The notes under the pieces were generated by a model. It searched no databases. It was not told the DNA's origin and saw nothing but the letters and a program-made list of their open reading frames with translations. Made by a program: the position numbers and the translations under genes. A DNA stretch of 42,378 bases from Bacteroidales bacterium (GTDB taxonomy: Bacteria > Bacteroidota > Bacteroidia > Bacteroidales > UBA12170): contig JAQIBR010000005.1 of NCBI GenBank assembly GCA_027858955.1, positions 1 through 42,378 of the forward strand, written 5' to 3'. Shown in pieces: positions 1 to 8,400 of the stretch. The stretch's first letter is position 1; the number at the start of each line of letters is the position of its first letter.

Positions 1-366
1 TCTCGACTAAAATATGCATCGAATATTAATATTATTCGCGTAATGTGCTCAGGCAGAGTAGAGCCTACTTTTGTTATAAAAGCTTTTAAAGAAGGCGCAG
101 ACGGAGTATTAATATGTGGATGCCATCCCGGCGATTGTCACTATCATGAAGGCAATTATAAATGCCTTCGGAGATATCATCTTCTAAAGAAGTATGTCGA
201 TCAAATGGGAATTGATAATAAACGTATTCATTTAGAATGGATAAGTGCAAGCGAAGGAAAGCAATTTGCCGATCTGGTTGATCAATTCACTCAAACAATC
301 ACTGATTTAGGGCCATGTAGCGTAAAAAATATTATGGAATTAATAAGAGAGGAAGGTGAAATATGA
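1..366 (+). CDS. mvhD: Hydrogenase iron-sulfur subunit MvhD (FlpD family), 5' truncated
   Basis: This is the C-terminal part of the small electron-transfer subunit that, in Mvh hydrogenases, carries a [2Fe-2S] cluster and passes electrons from the hydrogenase to a heterodisulfide-reductase-like partner. The reading frame is open back to base 1 (SRLKYASN...), so the gene begins outside the window; the ATG at 43 is internal. Visible family signatures are RVMCSGRVEP near the window start and GCHPGDCHYHEGNYK about 20 residues later, which supply most of the cluster cysteines. The stop overlaps the mvhG start (ATGA, 363-366), indicating translational coupling. Family assignment is firm. The physiological partner is inference because no hdr gene is visible. 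Confidence 0.9.
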   Translation, partial: SRLKYASNINIIRVMCSGRVEPTFVIKAFKEGADGVLICGCHPGDCHYHEGNYKCLRRYHLLKKYVDQMGIDNKRIHLEWISASEGKQFADLVDQFTQTITDLGPCSVKNIMELIREEGEI

Positions 367-1430
367 CACAAGAAGTAGAAAAAACAAAAATAAAATTAGC
401 CATCTATTGGGGAGCAGGATGTGGCGGATGTTGTGTTTCCGTTCTTGACGTGCATGAAAAACTTTTTGCTGTTATCGATGCAGCAGATATTGTTTTTTGG
501 CCAATAGCCTTAGACATAAAGTATAAAGATGTGAAGGATATGGAAGATGGTTTCATTGATGTATGTTTATTTAATGGAGCCATTAGAAACAGTGAAAATG
601 AAGAGATTGCTCATCTTTTGCGTAAAAAGTCAAAAGTCCTGGTAGCTTATGGATCCTGTGCACATATGGGAGGAATTCCTGGATTGGCCAATTTCAGTTC
701 AAAAGAAGAAATTTTTAAACGAGCCTATTACGAAAGTGAAAGTACCGTGAATCCTGAGAAAATCCACCCGATGTTAGAAACTGAAATGAAGGAAGGGACA
801 TTAACATTGCCATACTTTTATGAAGATGTTCTGAAACTTGATGATGTTGTTGATGTCGATTACTATTTGCCCGGTTGTCCACCACAAACAGAACGTTTGG
901 TAGAAGTTTTTATGGCAATTGTTACCGGTGCTGAATTACCACCTAAAGGATCGGTTGTTGGAGCTTTAGCAAAATCACAATGTGACGAATGTAAACGCGA
1001 AAAGACTGACAATAAGCTGATTAAAGAGTTTAAACGACCATGGGAAATTGAAGATGATGGAAAGACCTGCTTTTTAGAACAAGGTGTAATTTGTATGGGA
1101 CCTGCAACTCGCGGAGGTTGCGGAGTACGTTGTATAGAAGGAAATGCGCCCTGCAGAGGTTGTTATGGTCCTTCTGAAGGAATTACAGACCCGGGTGCTA
1201 AAATGATGTCGGCAATTGCCACTATGATCGATTCAAATGATCCTGAAGAAATTGAACGAATTATTGCCCAAATCGATGACTTGGCAGGAACACTTTATCG
1301 CTTTAGTTTGCCGTCTTCATATTTGAGAAGGAAAATCATGCAAAATAAAAATGAACAAGGCGATAATATGCAAGGTGAGAGAAAGCAAAACAAGAACAGA
1401 AAAGTTAATCAAAAAGAAATGTTTTATTAA
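363..1430 (+). CDS. mvhG: [NiFe] hydrogenase small subunit, MvhG type
   Basis: A 355-residue small (FeS) subunit of a cytoplasmic group 3 [NiFe] hydrogenase. The proximal-cluster ligands appear as GCGGCC (C20, C23/C24), YGSCAHMGG and LPGCPPQTE. A Cys-rich C-terminal part (CDECKRE, then ICMGPATRGGCGVRC and CRGCYGP) fits the further clusters of F420-non-reducing hydrogenase gamma subunits. There is no twin-arginine signal peptide, which supports a cytoplasmic enzyme. The last 30 or so residues are a polar Lys/Asn/Gln-rich tail with no family match that I recognise. It overlaps mvhD by 4 bp and is 44 bp upstream of mvhA. Group 3c is preferred over 3b because of the adjacent MvhD; phylogeny was not run. 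Confidence 0.92.
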   Translation: MTQEVEKTKIKLAIYWGAGCGGCCVSVLDVHEKLFAVIDAADIVFWPIALDIKYKDVKDMEDGFIDVCLFNGAIRNSENEEIAHLLRKKSKVLVAYGSCAHMGGIPGLANFSSKEEIFKRAYYESESTVNPEKIHPMLETEMKEGTLTLPYFYEDVLKLDDVVDVDYYLPGCPPQTERLVEVFMAIVTGAELPPKGSVVGALAKSQCDECKREKTDNKLIKEFKRPWEIEDDGKTCFLEQGVICMGPATRGGCGVRCIEGNAPCRGCYGPSEGITDPGAKMMSAIATMIDSNDPEEIERIIAQIDDLAGTLYRFSLPSSYLRRKIMQNKNEQGDNMQGERKQNKNRKVNQKEMFY

Positions 1431-1474
1431 ATGCAAATTACCGGGAGAAAATCTGAAACATTAAATTTATCATT

Positions 1475-2935
1475 ATGAAGAGAATTACAATTGATCCGAT
1501 TACACGACTCGAAGGACATGGTAAAATAGAAATATTTTTGAAGGATGATGGAGATGTGGATAACGTTTACTTTCAAGTGCCTGAATTAAGAGGTTTTGAG
1601 AAATTCGTTGAAGGGCGTCCCGTGGCTGAACTTTCTCAAATCGTGACCAAAATTTGTGGTGTTTGTCCGGGTTGTCATCATATGGCTTCAGGCAAAGCTG
1701 CCGATGCAGTTTATGGCGTTGAGCCTCCGCCAACTGCTAAAAAATTGCGCGAATTATTCTATATGGCTCATTTTGTTCATAGTCATATAGCACATTTTTA
1801 TGCTCTTGCAGCACCTGATTTTGTTGTAGGTCCCGATTCGCCTAAAGCAGAACGTAATATTTTGGGTGTAATCGGTAAAGTTGGAGTCGAAATCGGAACT
1901 GAAGTTTTGAAGCAAAGAAGAATTGCACAAGAGATTCAAGCACTTTTGGGCGGACATCAAACCCATGTTGTTATGAATATTCCGGGTGGTGTACGTAAAG
2001 GAATTACCATGGAAGAGCGAGACGATATAGAGCAAAAAGTGCGCGGATTTATCGATTTTGCAAAATTCTCTCTCAAAATATTCGATGATGTAGTTTTAGG
2101 CAATAAAGACTATGTTGATTTGATTGTTAACGGCCCATATTTGCTCAATCTCCATTCGATGGGATTAGTTGATGCTAACAATAAAGTGAATTTTTACGAC
2201 GGAAAAGTAAGAGTGGTTGATGTTAACGGAAACGAACATTGTAAATATGCTCCTAATGAATACCTCGATTATATTGAAGAACGTGTAGAGCCTTGGAGCT
2301 ACTTAAAATTCCCTTTCTTAAAAAAGAAAGGATGGAGCGGATTTGTCGAAGGTCAAGATTCAGGAGTTTATCATGCAACGCCTTTATCACGCCTAAATGC
2401 TGCTGATGGAATGGCAACCCCTTTAGCACAAATCGAATACGAAAAATTATTCAAAACTTTAGGCGGAAAACCCGTGCATGCAACTTTGGCAATGCATTGG
2501 GCTCGATTGGTTGAGTTGCTGTATGCTGCAGAAAGAGCTCTTGAATTAATTACCGATCCTGATATAACAGGCAAGGAATTGAAAACCCCATTAGGTAAAG
2601 TAGTTGGTGAAGGCGTTGGTATTGTTGAAGCACAAAGAGGAACTTTAACGCATCATTATTGGACCGATGAAAAAGGCATAGTTACCAAAGCCAATATTAT
2701 CGTAGGAACTACAAATAATAATGCTGCCATTTGTATGTCGCTTAAAAAAGCGGCTCAAGGTTTAATAAAAAAAGGAGAGATTCCTTCAGAAGGAATATTA
2801 AATATGATCGAAATGGCTTTTCGGGCTTACGATCCTTGCTTTTCGTGTGCAACGCATAGTTTAAGAGGCGAAATGCCAATGGAAGTTTTAATTAAAGATA
2901 GCAATGGAAATCTTATAGATCGAATATCGCGTTAG
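1475..2935 (+). CDS. mvhA: [NiFe] hydrogenase large (catalytic) subunit, MvhA type
   Basis: A 486-residue subunit holding the Ni-Fe active site. The N-terminal cysteine pair is in KICGVCPGCHH (C61, C64) and the C-terminal pair in DPCFSCATH (D453-H461; C455, C458), so all four Ni-binding cysteines are present. About 25 residues follow H461. In this family the maturation protease cuts after this His once nickel is inserted, which fits the endopeptidase gene that starts 8 bp downstream. The usual Arg of RxCGVC is Lys here, a minor variation. The N-terminal ITIDPITRLEGHGKIEI is the classical large-subunit opening and fixes the start. It probably oxidises or produces H2 in the cytoplasm with MvhG and MvhD. 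Confidence 0.96.
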   Translation: MKRITIDPITRLEGHGKIEIFLKDDGDVDNVYFQVPELRGFEKFVEGRPVAELSQIVTKICGVCPGCHHMASGKAADAVYGVEPPPTAKKLRELFYMAHFVHSHIAHFYALAAPDFVVGPDSPKAERNILGVIGKVGVEIGTEVLKQRRIAQEIQALLGGHQTHVVMNIPGGVRKGITMEERDDIEQKVRGFIDFAKFSLKIFDDVVLGNKDYVDLIVNGPYLLNLHSMGLVDANNKVNFYDGKVRVVDVNGNEHCKYAPNEYLDYIEERVEPWSYLKFPFLKKKGWSGFVEGQDSGVYHATPLSRLNAADGMATPLAQIEYEKLFKTLGGKPVHATLAMHWARLVELLYAAERALELITDPDITGKELKTPLGKVVGEGVGIVEAQRGTLTHHYWTDEKGIVTKANIIVGTTNNNAAICMSLKKAAQGLIKKGEIPSEGILNMIEMAFRAYDPCFSCATHSLRGEMPMEVLIKDSNGNLIDRISR

Positions 2936-2943
2936 CAATAAAA

Positions 2944-3447
2944 ATGATAAAGAATCAAAAAATACTGATTTATGGAATAGGTAATGAACTACTTACAGAT
3001 GATGGAATTGGTCCTAAGTTGGTTATGGAATTACAAAAAAGCCATCAACACAAAAATCTGGTTTATGAATCAGCCTTTGTAGGTGGACTTGATATATTGG
3101 ATATAATCCGTGGTTATCGGCAGGTTGTATTTTTGGATGCCATAAAAACCAAAGATGGCATTCCCGGAACCATTTATCATTTTACTCCTGATGATTTTAA
3201 GGAAACCTTGCATTTGTCTAATTTGCATGATATTAAATTTTTAACGGCTTTAGAGTTAGGGAAGCGACTGAACTATGAAATCCCGACTATTATTGAGATT
3301 ATTGCCATAGAAATTATTGAGGATATGGTGTACAACGATCATTTTAGCCCTGAAATTGAAAAACTCTACCCTGCGATTCATCAAAAAATAGGAACTTATT
3401 TAATTGATAAAACAAATTGTAAATCATCGATCCCTGAAATAAAATAA
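2944..3447 (+). CDS. Hydrogenase maturation protease (HyaD/HycI family)
   Basis: A 167-residue nickel-dependent endopeptidase that would remove the C-terminal extension of the upstream large subunit. The family signature is near the N-terminus (GIGNELLTDDGIG, residues 11-23), and the metal-site acid and His positions are plausible in FVGGLDILD and LSNLHD. It lies between the catalytic subunit (8-bp gap) and a Cys-rich gene whose ATG directly follows its stop. It is the only such protease in the window, so it is the natural partner of this hydrogenase. Family confidence is high; pairing with MvhA is inferred from position. Confidence 0.93.
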   Translation: MIKNQKILIYGIGNELLTDDGIGPKLVMELQKSHQHKNLVYESAFVGGLDILDIIRGYRQVVFLDAIKTKDGIPGTIYHFTPDDFKETLHLSNLHDIKFLTALELGKRLNYEIPTIIEIIAIEIIEDMVYNDHFSPEIEKLYPAIHQKIGTYLIDKTNCKSSIPEIK

Positions 3448-3921
3448 ATGATGAAAATATTTGATCGAAAAGGCGGAATGAGGATTCCGGAGCAAAAAGC
3501 AGCGGAAGGGAAACCAAAAAAGGATCCAATTGTATTAAAGGAATGTTATTGTCCGAACGGACATAATTTAATCAATGTGAATACAAAATTTAATAAGTTG
3601 AGTGCAATTAGTATTCAGATAAAACGAAAAAAGCAGGAAGGTATACTCATTCTTAATCCTGTTTGCGGTGATAAAAACTATGTAACTATTGGAGTAAATA
3701 AAATGGACAATGAAATATGGGAATTTCATTGTCCCGAATGCGGCATTGAATTACCAAACTACGCACCTTGCCATTGTAAAGGAAATCTTAAAATGCTGTT
3801 TTGCCGATCTCAGAAGGATTATAATCATTTTGTGGGGATTTGTAATCGTGCCGGATGCAATAATTCGGTTATAAAGAAAGGGGACGAGCTTTATAATTGC
3901 ACGGATATCCAAAACTGTTAG
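3448..3921 (+). CDS. Unrecognised Cys-rich protein in hydrogenase operon
   Basis: I do not recognise this 157-residue protein. It has 12 cysteines (33, 35, 73, 95, 98, 108, 110, 119, 132, 137, 151, 157). These include CYCPNGH (33-39), a HCPECG zinc-ribbon-like pair (94-99), CHC (108-110) and a final Cys as the last residue. There is no signal peptide or membrane segment. The Cys spacing suggests one or two zinc ribbons or an FeS site. It starts immediately after the maturation-protease stop and precedes the nickel-type permease and hyp genes, so a role in metal or cofactor handling for the hydrogenase is plausible, but this rests on position alone. Confidence 0.7.
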   Translation: MMKIFDRKGGMRIPEQKAAEGKPKKDPIVLKECYCPNGHNLINVNTKFNKLSAISIQIKRKKQEGILILNPVCGDKNYVTIGVNKMDNEIWEFHCPECGIELPNYAPCHCKGNLKMLFCRSQKDYNHFVGICNRAGCNNSVIKKGDELYNCTDIQNC

Positions 3922-3947
3922 GGAAATTAATTTTACTCTGAAAAACT

Positions 3948-4709
3948 ATGGAAAAACTAGACTTCTTTTCAATTTTATTGCATATTAACCACGGATTAAA
4001 ATATTCTGATCTGCCGCTTTTAAGTGGTGTGATAATGAGTATTATACATGTTGTTTCGGGGCCAGATCATTTAGCTGCTGTAACACCTCTGGCTATAAGC
4101 AGTAAACAAAAATCTTGGTCTATCGGTATGCTTTGGGGTTTGGGTCATGTTTTGGGAATGATGATTCTCGGACTAATTTTTATTTTGATAAAAGATAAGA
4201 TTGCTATAGATATTATTTCCGGATACGGCGAAAGTTTAGTAGGTATATTGCTAATATTCATTGGATTATGGACACTGATTCGTTTGCGCAAATATCATGG
4301 TGGTAAAAAAGGTCATGTTCATCCACATGCTCACGGTGATGAAATTCATATTCATCACCATCAACATAAACATCAAGAAGAACATTTTCACGAGCATGTT
4401 AAAACGCATCGACAAAATCTGATTACTGCACTGACAATTGGAATTGTTCATGGCATTGCCGGACTTTCTCATTTGGTAGCGCTGTTACCCACATTGGCCT
4501 TGCCGTCAAAATCGGGAGCAATATTCTATTTGAGCGGATTCGGAGTAGGTACCATCGTCGCCATGGTTGCTTATGCTTTTACGTTGGGAATGATTACTCA
4601 CAAAGCTGATGAAAAACAAAAGGTAAATCTTTCTATTTACTTACGCATTTTTGGTGGGATTATGGCCATTGGTGTGGGGATTTTGTGGTTGGTGTTTCAG
4701 TTTTCTTAA
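3948..4709 (+). CDS. Putative nickel permease (UreH/NicO-like) with His-rich loop
   Basis: A 253-residue inner-membrane protein with about six hydrophobic segments. The first half carries HVVSGPDHLAAV (34-45) and the second half HGIAGLSHL (168-176), the paired His motifs of NicO/UreH-type metal permeases. Between the halves lies a cytoplasmic-looking loop (117-154) with 15 histidines in 38 residues, a likely metal-binding buffer. Its place between the hydrogenase genes and hypF argues for Ni2+ supply to HypA/HypB. Co2+ transport or an assembly role cannot be excluded from sequence. The start gives a short N-terminal tail before the first membrane segment. Confidence 0.78.
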   Translation: MEKLDFFSILLHINHGLKYSDLPLLSGVIMSIIHVVSGPDHLAAVTPLAISSKQKSWSIGMLWGLGHVLGMMILGLIFILIKDKIAIDIISGYGESLVGILLIFIGLWTLIRLRKYHGGKKGHVHPHAHGDEIHIHHHQHKHQEEHFHEHVKTHRQNLITALTIGIVHGIAGLSHLVALLPTLALPSKSGAIFYLSGFGVGTIVAMVAYAFTLGMITHKADEKQKVNLSIYLRIFGGIMAIGVGILWLVFQFS

Positions 4710-4758
4710 AATGTTATTTATGATGATAAAATAATAAATTTATTGAAATAAAAAGATA

Positions 4759-7047
4759 ATGAAGAAAGAAGGACTTCATATAACACAAGTCAGTGATGAA
4801 ATTTCTGCAATCAAACTTCAAATAACGGGCTTGGTTCAAGGAGTTGGATTTAGACCTTTTATATATAGATTAGCAAATATTTATGATCTAAAAGGATGGG
4901 TAGATAATAGTAATGCCGGCGTTGAAGTTAGACTTGAAGGAAATGAAAAAAGTTTGGGAAATTTTTTATCAACAATTCGTATAGCTGCTCCATCTGCTTC
5001 TTCAATAAATAATATTGATTGGAAGATTGTTGGATATGAAGGCTTCACTGATTTTTCCATTATAAAAAGCAAGGATAATAATTCGGGAAAAATAACTGAA
5101 ATTAGTCCTGATATTGCGGTATGTACAGATTGTCTGATGGATATGAAGTCTCAGCAAAACAGAATTGACTACCCGTTTATCAATTGTACTAATTGTGGTC
5201 CCCGGTTTTCAATTATTAAAAGCCTGCCCTACGACAGGAAGAATACAAGCATGCACGATTTTCAACTCTGTCCTGTTTGTAAAAGTGAATATTTAGATGT
5301 TAAAAATAGGCGTTTTCATGCACAACCCGTTGCTTGTAAAATATGTGGCCCATCTTATGAATTGATAATCGGTAGTAAACATCATACTGATTTTTCAATT
5401 ATTCTTAAAAAGATTTCGAGACTTACACAAGACGGAAAGATAATTGCCATAAAAGGAATGGGCGGTTTTCATTTGATGTGCGATGCATTGCAGGAAGAAA
5501 CAGTTATACGACTCCGAAAAACTAAAATTCGCGAAGCAAAACCTTTCGCATTAATGTTTAAGGATTTGATTACTCTTAAAGAATATGTTGAGTTAAATCA
5601 AGAAGAAGAAAAATTAGTCACATCCTGGCAACGTCCTATAGTTTTATTGAAACAAAAAAAATTGCTTCCCATCGCTATTAATCAAGAACTTAATAGTCTA
5701 GGTTGCTTTTTACCTTATCTGCCTTTACATCATCTAATGTTTGAGCATTTAAAAACATCGGTCATTGTTCTTACGAGTGGTAATAAAGCTGATGAACCTA
5801 TTGCTATTGGAAATAATACTGCAAGGAAAAATCTTGCAGGCATATACGATGCCATACTGATAAACAATCGCGATATTATTAACCGTACTGATGATTCAGT
5901 ATGCATGGTAGTCAACGGGAAATCGAGACTTATCCGTCGATCGCGTTCCTATGCGCCCGCACCAATCAATCTTCCTTTTAGCACTGAAGGTATTTTTGCT
6001 GCAGGAGCCGAATTGGCAAACTGTTTTGCAATCGGTAAAGATCATCAAGCAATAGCTAGTCAGTATATTGGCGATCTAAAAAACCTTGAAACCTACAAAT
6101 ATTTTAAATATAGTTTTCAGTTGTTCTCACGACTTTTTAGGTTTAGACCAACTTTTGTGATACACGATCTTCATCCTGATTATTTGTCGACAAAATTTGC
6201 CGTGGAATTAGATGTGAAATCAATGGCTGTTCAGCATCATTGGGCACATATTGCTTCTTGTATGGCAGAAAATAACTTAGATGAAAAAGTAATAGGCATT
6301 GCATTGGATGGTACGGGATTTGGTACTGACGGAACAATTTGGGGTGGTGAATTTTTAATTTGTGATCTTAGTAATTTTGAAAGATATTCACATTTCGAAG
6401 CTATTCCTTTGCCGGGAGGAGATAAAGTAATACATCAGCCCTGGCGCTCAACTTTAGCTTATTTGTATTCTTATTTTAAAGAAGAAATTTGGAGCTTCGA
6501 TTTCGTTAATCAGCTTAATAGAAGTGAGATAGAAATTATTCTTCAAGCTTTAGATCAAAAGATAAATTGTCCCTTAAGTTCAAGTGCGGGTCGATTATTT
6601 GATGCAGTGGCATCACTTATCGGTGTATGCCGCAACTCGACTTATCATGCCGAAGCGCCAATGCGTTTGGAAGCAATATTGATTAATGGTATTGAGGAAT
6701 ATTATTCCTTTAGCTTTGATAAAATAATTTCTTTTAAGAAGATGTTTAAAGAGATTATTAATGACTTGAAAAGTGATATCGCTATTGGCGTAATATCAGC
6801 TAAGTTTCACAATACTATTATTGAGGTAATTGTTCAAGTGGCTGAACAAATCAGAATGGAAAGCGGACTTCAAAAAGCAGCTCTTTCGGGCGGAAGTTTT
6901 CAGAATAAATATTTACTCGAAAAAACAGAAAATCGTTTATCGGAAATGGGTTTTGATGTTTATTCTCAGCATAAATTTCCATCAAATGACGGTGGAATTG
7001 CTTTAGGTCAATTGGCCATAGCCGCCAAAGAAAAGAATGTTGATTAA
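4759..7047 (+). CDS. hypF: Carbamoyltransferase HypF
   Basis: A 762-residue enzyme that carbamoylates HypE with carbamoyl phosphate, the first step in making the CN ligands of the [NiFe] site. All expected domains are present in order. An N-terminal acylphosphatase domain (LVQGVGFRPFIYRLA, about 25-40) is followed by two zinc-finger units (CTDC...CTNCGP and CPVC...CKICGP, about 120-200). A YrdC-like domain follows (about 210-390), then a Kae1-like carbamoyltransferase domain with VQHHWAHIASCMAEN near 495 and SGGSFQNKYLLE near 715. Length is normal for the family and no motif looks broken. It lies 49 bp after the permease gene and 15 bp before hypC. Confidence 0.97.
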   Translation: MKKEGLHITQVSDEISAIKLQITGLVQGVGFRPFIYRLANIYDLKGWVDNSNAGVEVRLEGNEKSLGNFLSTIRIAAPSASSINNIDWKIVGYEGFTDFSIIKSKDNNSGKITEISPDIAVCTDCLMDMKSQQNRIDYPFINCTNCGPRFSIIKSLPYDRKNTSMHDFQLCPVCKSEYLDVKNRRFHAQPVACKICGPSYELIIGSKHHTDFSIILKKISRLTQDGKIIAIKGMGGFHLMCDALQEETVIRLRKTKIREAKPFALMFKDLITLKEYVELNQEEEKLVTSWQRPIVLLKQKKLLPIAINQELNSLGCFLPYLPLHHLMFEHLKTSVIVLTSGNKADEPIAIGNNTARKNLAGIYDAILINNRDIINRTDDSVCMVVNGKSRLIRRSRSYAPAPINLPFSTEGIFAAGAELANCFAIGKDHQAIASQYIGDLKNLETYKYFKYSFQLFSRLFRFRPTFVIHDLHPDYLSTKFAVELDVKSMAVQHHWAHIASCMAENNLDEKVIGIALDGTGFGTDGTIWGGEFLICDLSNFERYSHFEAIPLPGGDKVIHQPWRSTLAYLYSYFKEEIWSFDFVNQLNRSEIEIILQALDQKINCPLSSSAGRLFDAVASLIGVCRNSTYHAEAPMRLEAILINGIEEYYSFSFDKIISFKKMFKEIINDLKSDIAIGVISAKFHNTIIEVIVQVAEQIRMESGLQKAALSGGSFQNKYLLEKTENRLSEMGFDVYSQHKFPSNDGGIALGQLAIAAKEKNVD

Positions 7048-7062
7048 TTAATTTAAAAAGAT

Positions 7063-7311
7063 ATGTGTTTAAGTATACCTGCAAAAATAATAAGTCTAAA
7101 CGGATTTGAAGCTCAAGTAACAGTTGGCGGAGCACTGCGTAATGCAAACTTGCAATTGATTGAAAATCCGAAAATAGGAGACTATGTATTATTGCATGCC
7201 GGCTTCGCACTTCAAGTTATTTCTAACGATGAAGCAAATGAAATTATTGAAATTTTAACTGAGATTGAGCGACTAAATAACTTAGATAATGATTCTAATA
7301 TTGAATCGTGA
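7063..7311 (+). CDS. hypC: Hydrogenase maturation chaperone HypC
   Basis: An 82-residue HypC/HybG/HupF chaperone. The diagnostic N-terminus MCLSIPAKI places the essential Cys at position 2, where with HypD it carries the Fe(CN)2CO unit to the large subunit. DYVLLHAGFALQVI is the usual core of the OB-like fold. The C-terminal tail is acidic and Asn-rich. Only 3 bp separate its stop from hypD, as expected for two proteins that act as a complex. Confidence 0.96.
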   Translation: MCLSIPAKIISLNGFEAQVTVGGALRNANLQLIENPKIGDYVLLHAGFALQVISNDEANEIIEILTEIERLNNLDNDSNIES

Positions 7312-7314
7312 ACA

Positions 7315-8400
7315 ATGAAATATATCGACGAATATCGTAGTCCTGAATTAGTGAACTGTTTGTTGAGTTTGATAAAACAAACATCAACAAAGGAAATTAA
7401 TTTAATGGAAGTTTGCGGAGGGCATACTATGGCGATTCATAAATTTGGTATTGTTGATATGTTACCGAAAAATATTCATCTTTTATCAGGTCCCGGATGC
7501 CCGGTTTGTGTGACCGACAAAAAATATATCGATCAATGTATAGCCTATAGTCGAATGCAAAATACTATCATTACTACTTATGGCGATTTAATACGAGTTC
7601 CGGGTTCGAGTTCTTCATTAGAGAAGGAAGGCGCCAAAGGAGCAGATATACGAATGGTGTATTCTACCACAGACGCTCTCGAAATTGCGAAAGCAAATCC
7701 ACAAAAAAAAGTAATTTTTTTAGGAATAGGTTTTGAAACTACAGCTCCCGGAAGTGCAGTTTGTATTCAGCAAGCATTTCAAGAAAATATTTCTAACTTT
7801 TATTTATTCAGTGCTCATAAAATAATGCCGCCGGCATTAAAATTATTGGCCGATGGTGAAATTAGAATCGATGGTTTTATTTGTCCAGGTCACGTTAGCA
7901 CAATAACGGGAAGTAAAATTTATGAAACTCTTGCGGATGAAAATTCAATCTCCTGTGTAGTTTGCGGTTTTGAGCCATTAGACATATTGCAAAGCATTTA
8001 TATGTTAGTTAAGCAAATTGAAAAGAACGAAACAAGAGTTGAGATACAATATACAAGAGCAGTTCAGCCGGAAGGTAATATATTGGCACAGAAGATATTA
8101 ATGGATGTTTTTGAAGTGCGAGACGATTGGTGGCGGGGATTTGGAATAATTCCTAGCAGTGGTTTGAAAATCAGAGATAAATACAAACAAATTGATGCGG
8201 AGACAGAATTCGATGTTGATGTGGAAGAAACTATATTGGATATCGGCTGCATATGTGGCGAAATACTAAAAGGATTGAAAAGCCCAAACGAATGTCTTTT
8301 GTTTGGGGAAGCTTGTAATCCATCAAATCCTGCTGGTGCTTGTATGGTATCAAATGAGGGCAGTTGTCATGCATTTTATAAATATGGAAAAAACATTTAA
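7315..8400 (+). CDS. hypD: Hydrogenase maturation factor HypD
   Basis: A 361-residue [4Fe-4S] scaffold protein on which the Fe(CN)2CO group is assembled with HypC and HypE. Diagnostic stretches are EVCGGHT near 36, GPGCPVCVTD near 60, FSAHKIMPPAL, ICPGHVSTITG, and a C-terminal Cys set (DIGCICGEIL and GEACNPSNPAGACMVS near 335). The GPGCPVC thiol pair and the C-terminal cluster ligands are intact. Its stop (TAA ending at 8400) directly abuts the hypE ATG at 8401, and hypC lies 3 bp upstream, giving a tightly packed hypCDE block. Confidence 0.97.
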   Translation: MKYIDEYRSPELVNCLLSLIKQTSTKEINLMEVCGGHTMAIHKFGIVDMLPKNIHLLSGPGCPVCVTDKKYIDQCIAYSRMQNTIITTYGDLIRVPGSSSSLEKEGAKGADIRMVYSTTDALEIAKANPQKKVIFLGIGFETTAPGSAVCIQQAFQENISNFYLFSAHKIMPPALKLLADGEIRIDGFICPGHVSTITGSKIYETLADENSISCVVCGFEPLDILQSIYMLVKQIEKNETRVEIQYTRAVQPEGNILAQKILMDVFEVRDDWWRGFGIIPSSGLKIRDKYKQIDAETEFDVDVEETILDIGCICGEILKGLKSPNECLLFGEACNPSNPAGACMVSNEGSCHAFYKYGKNI

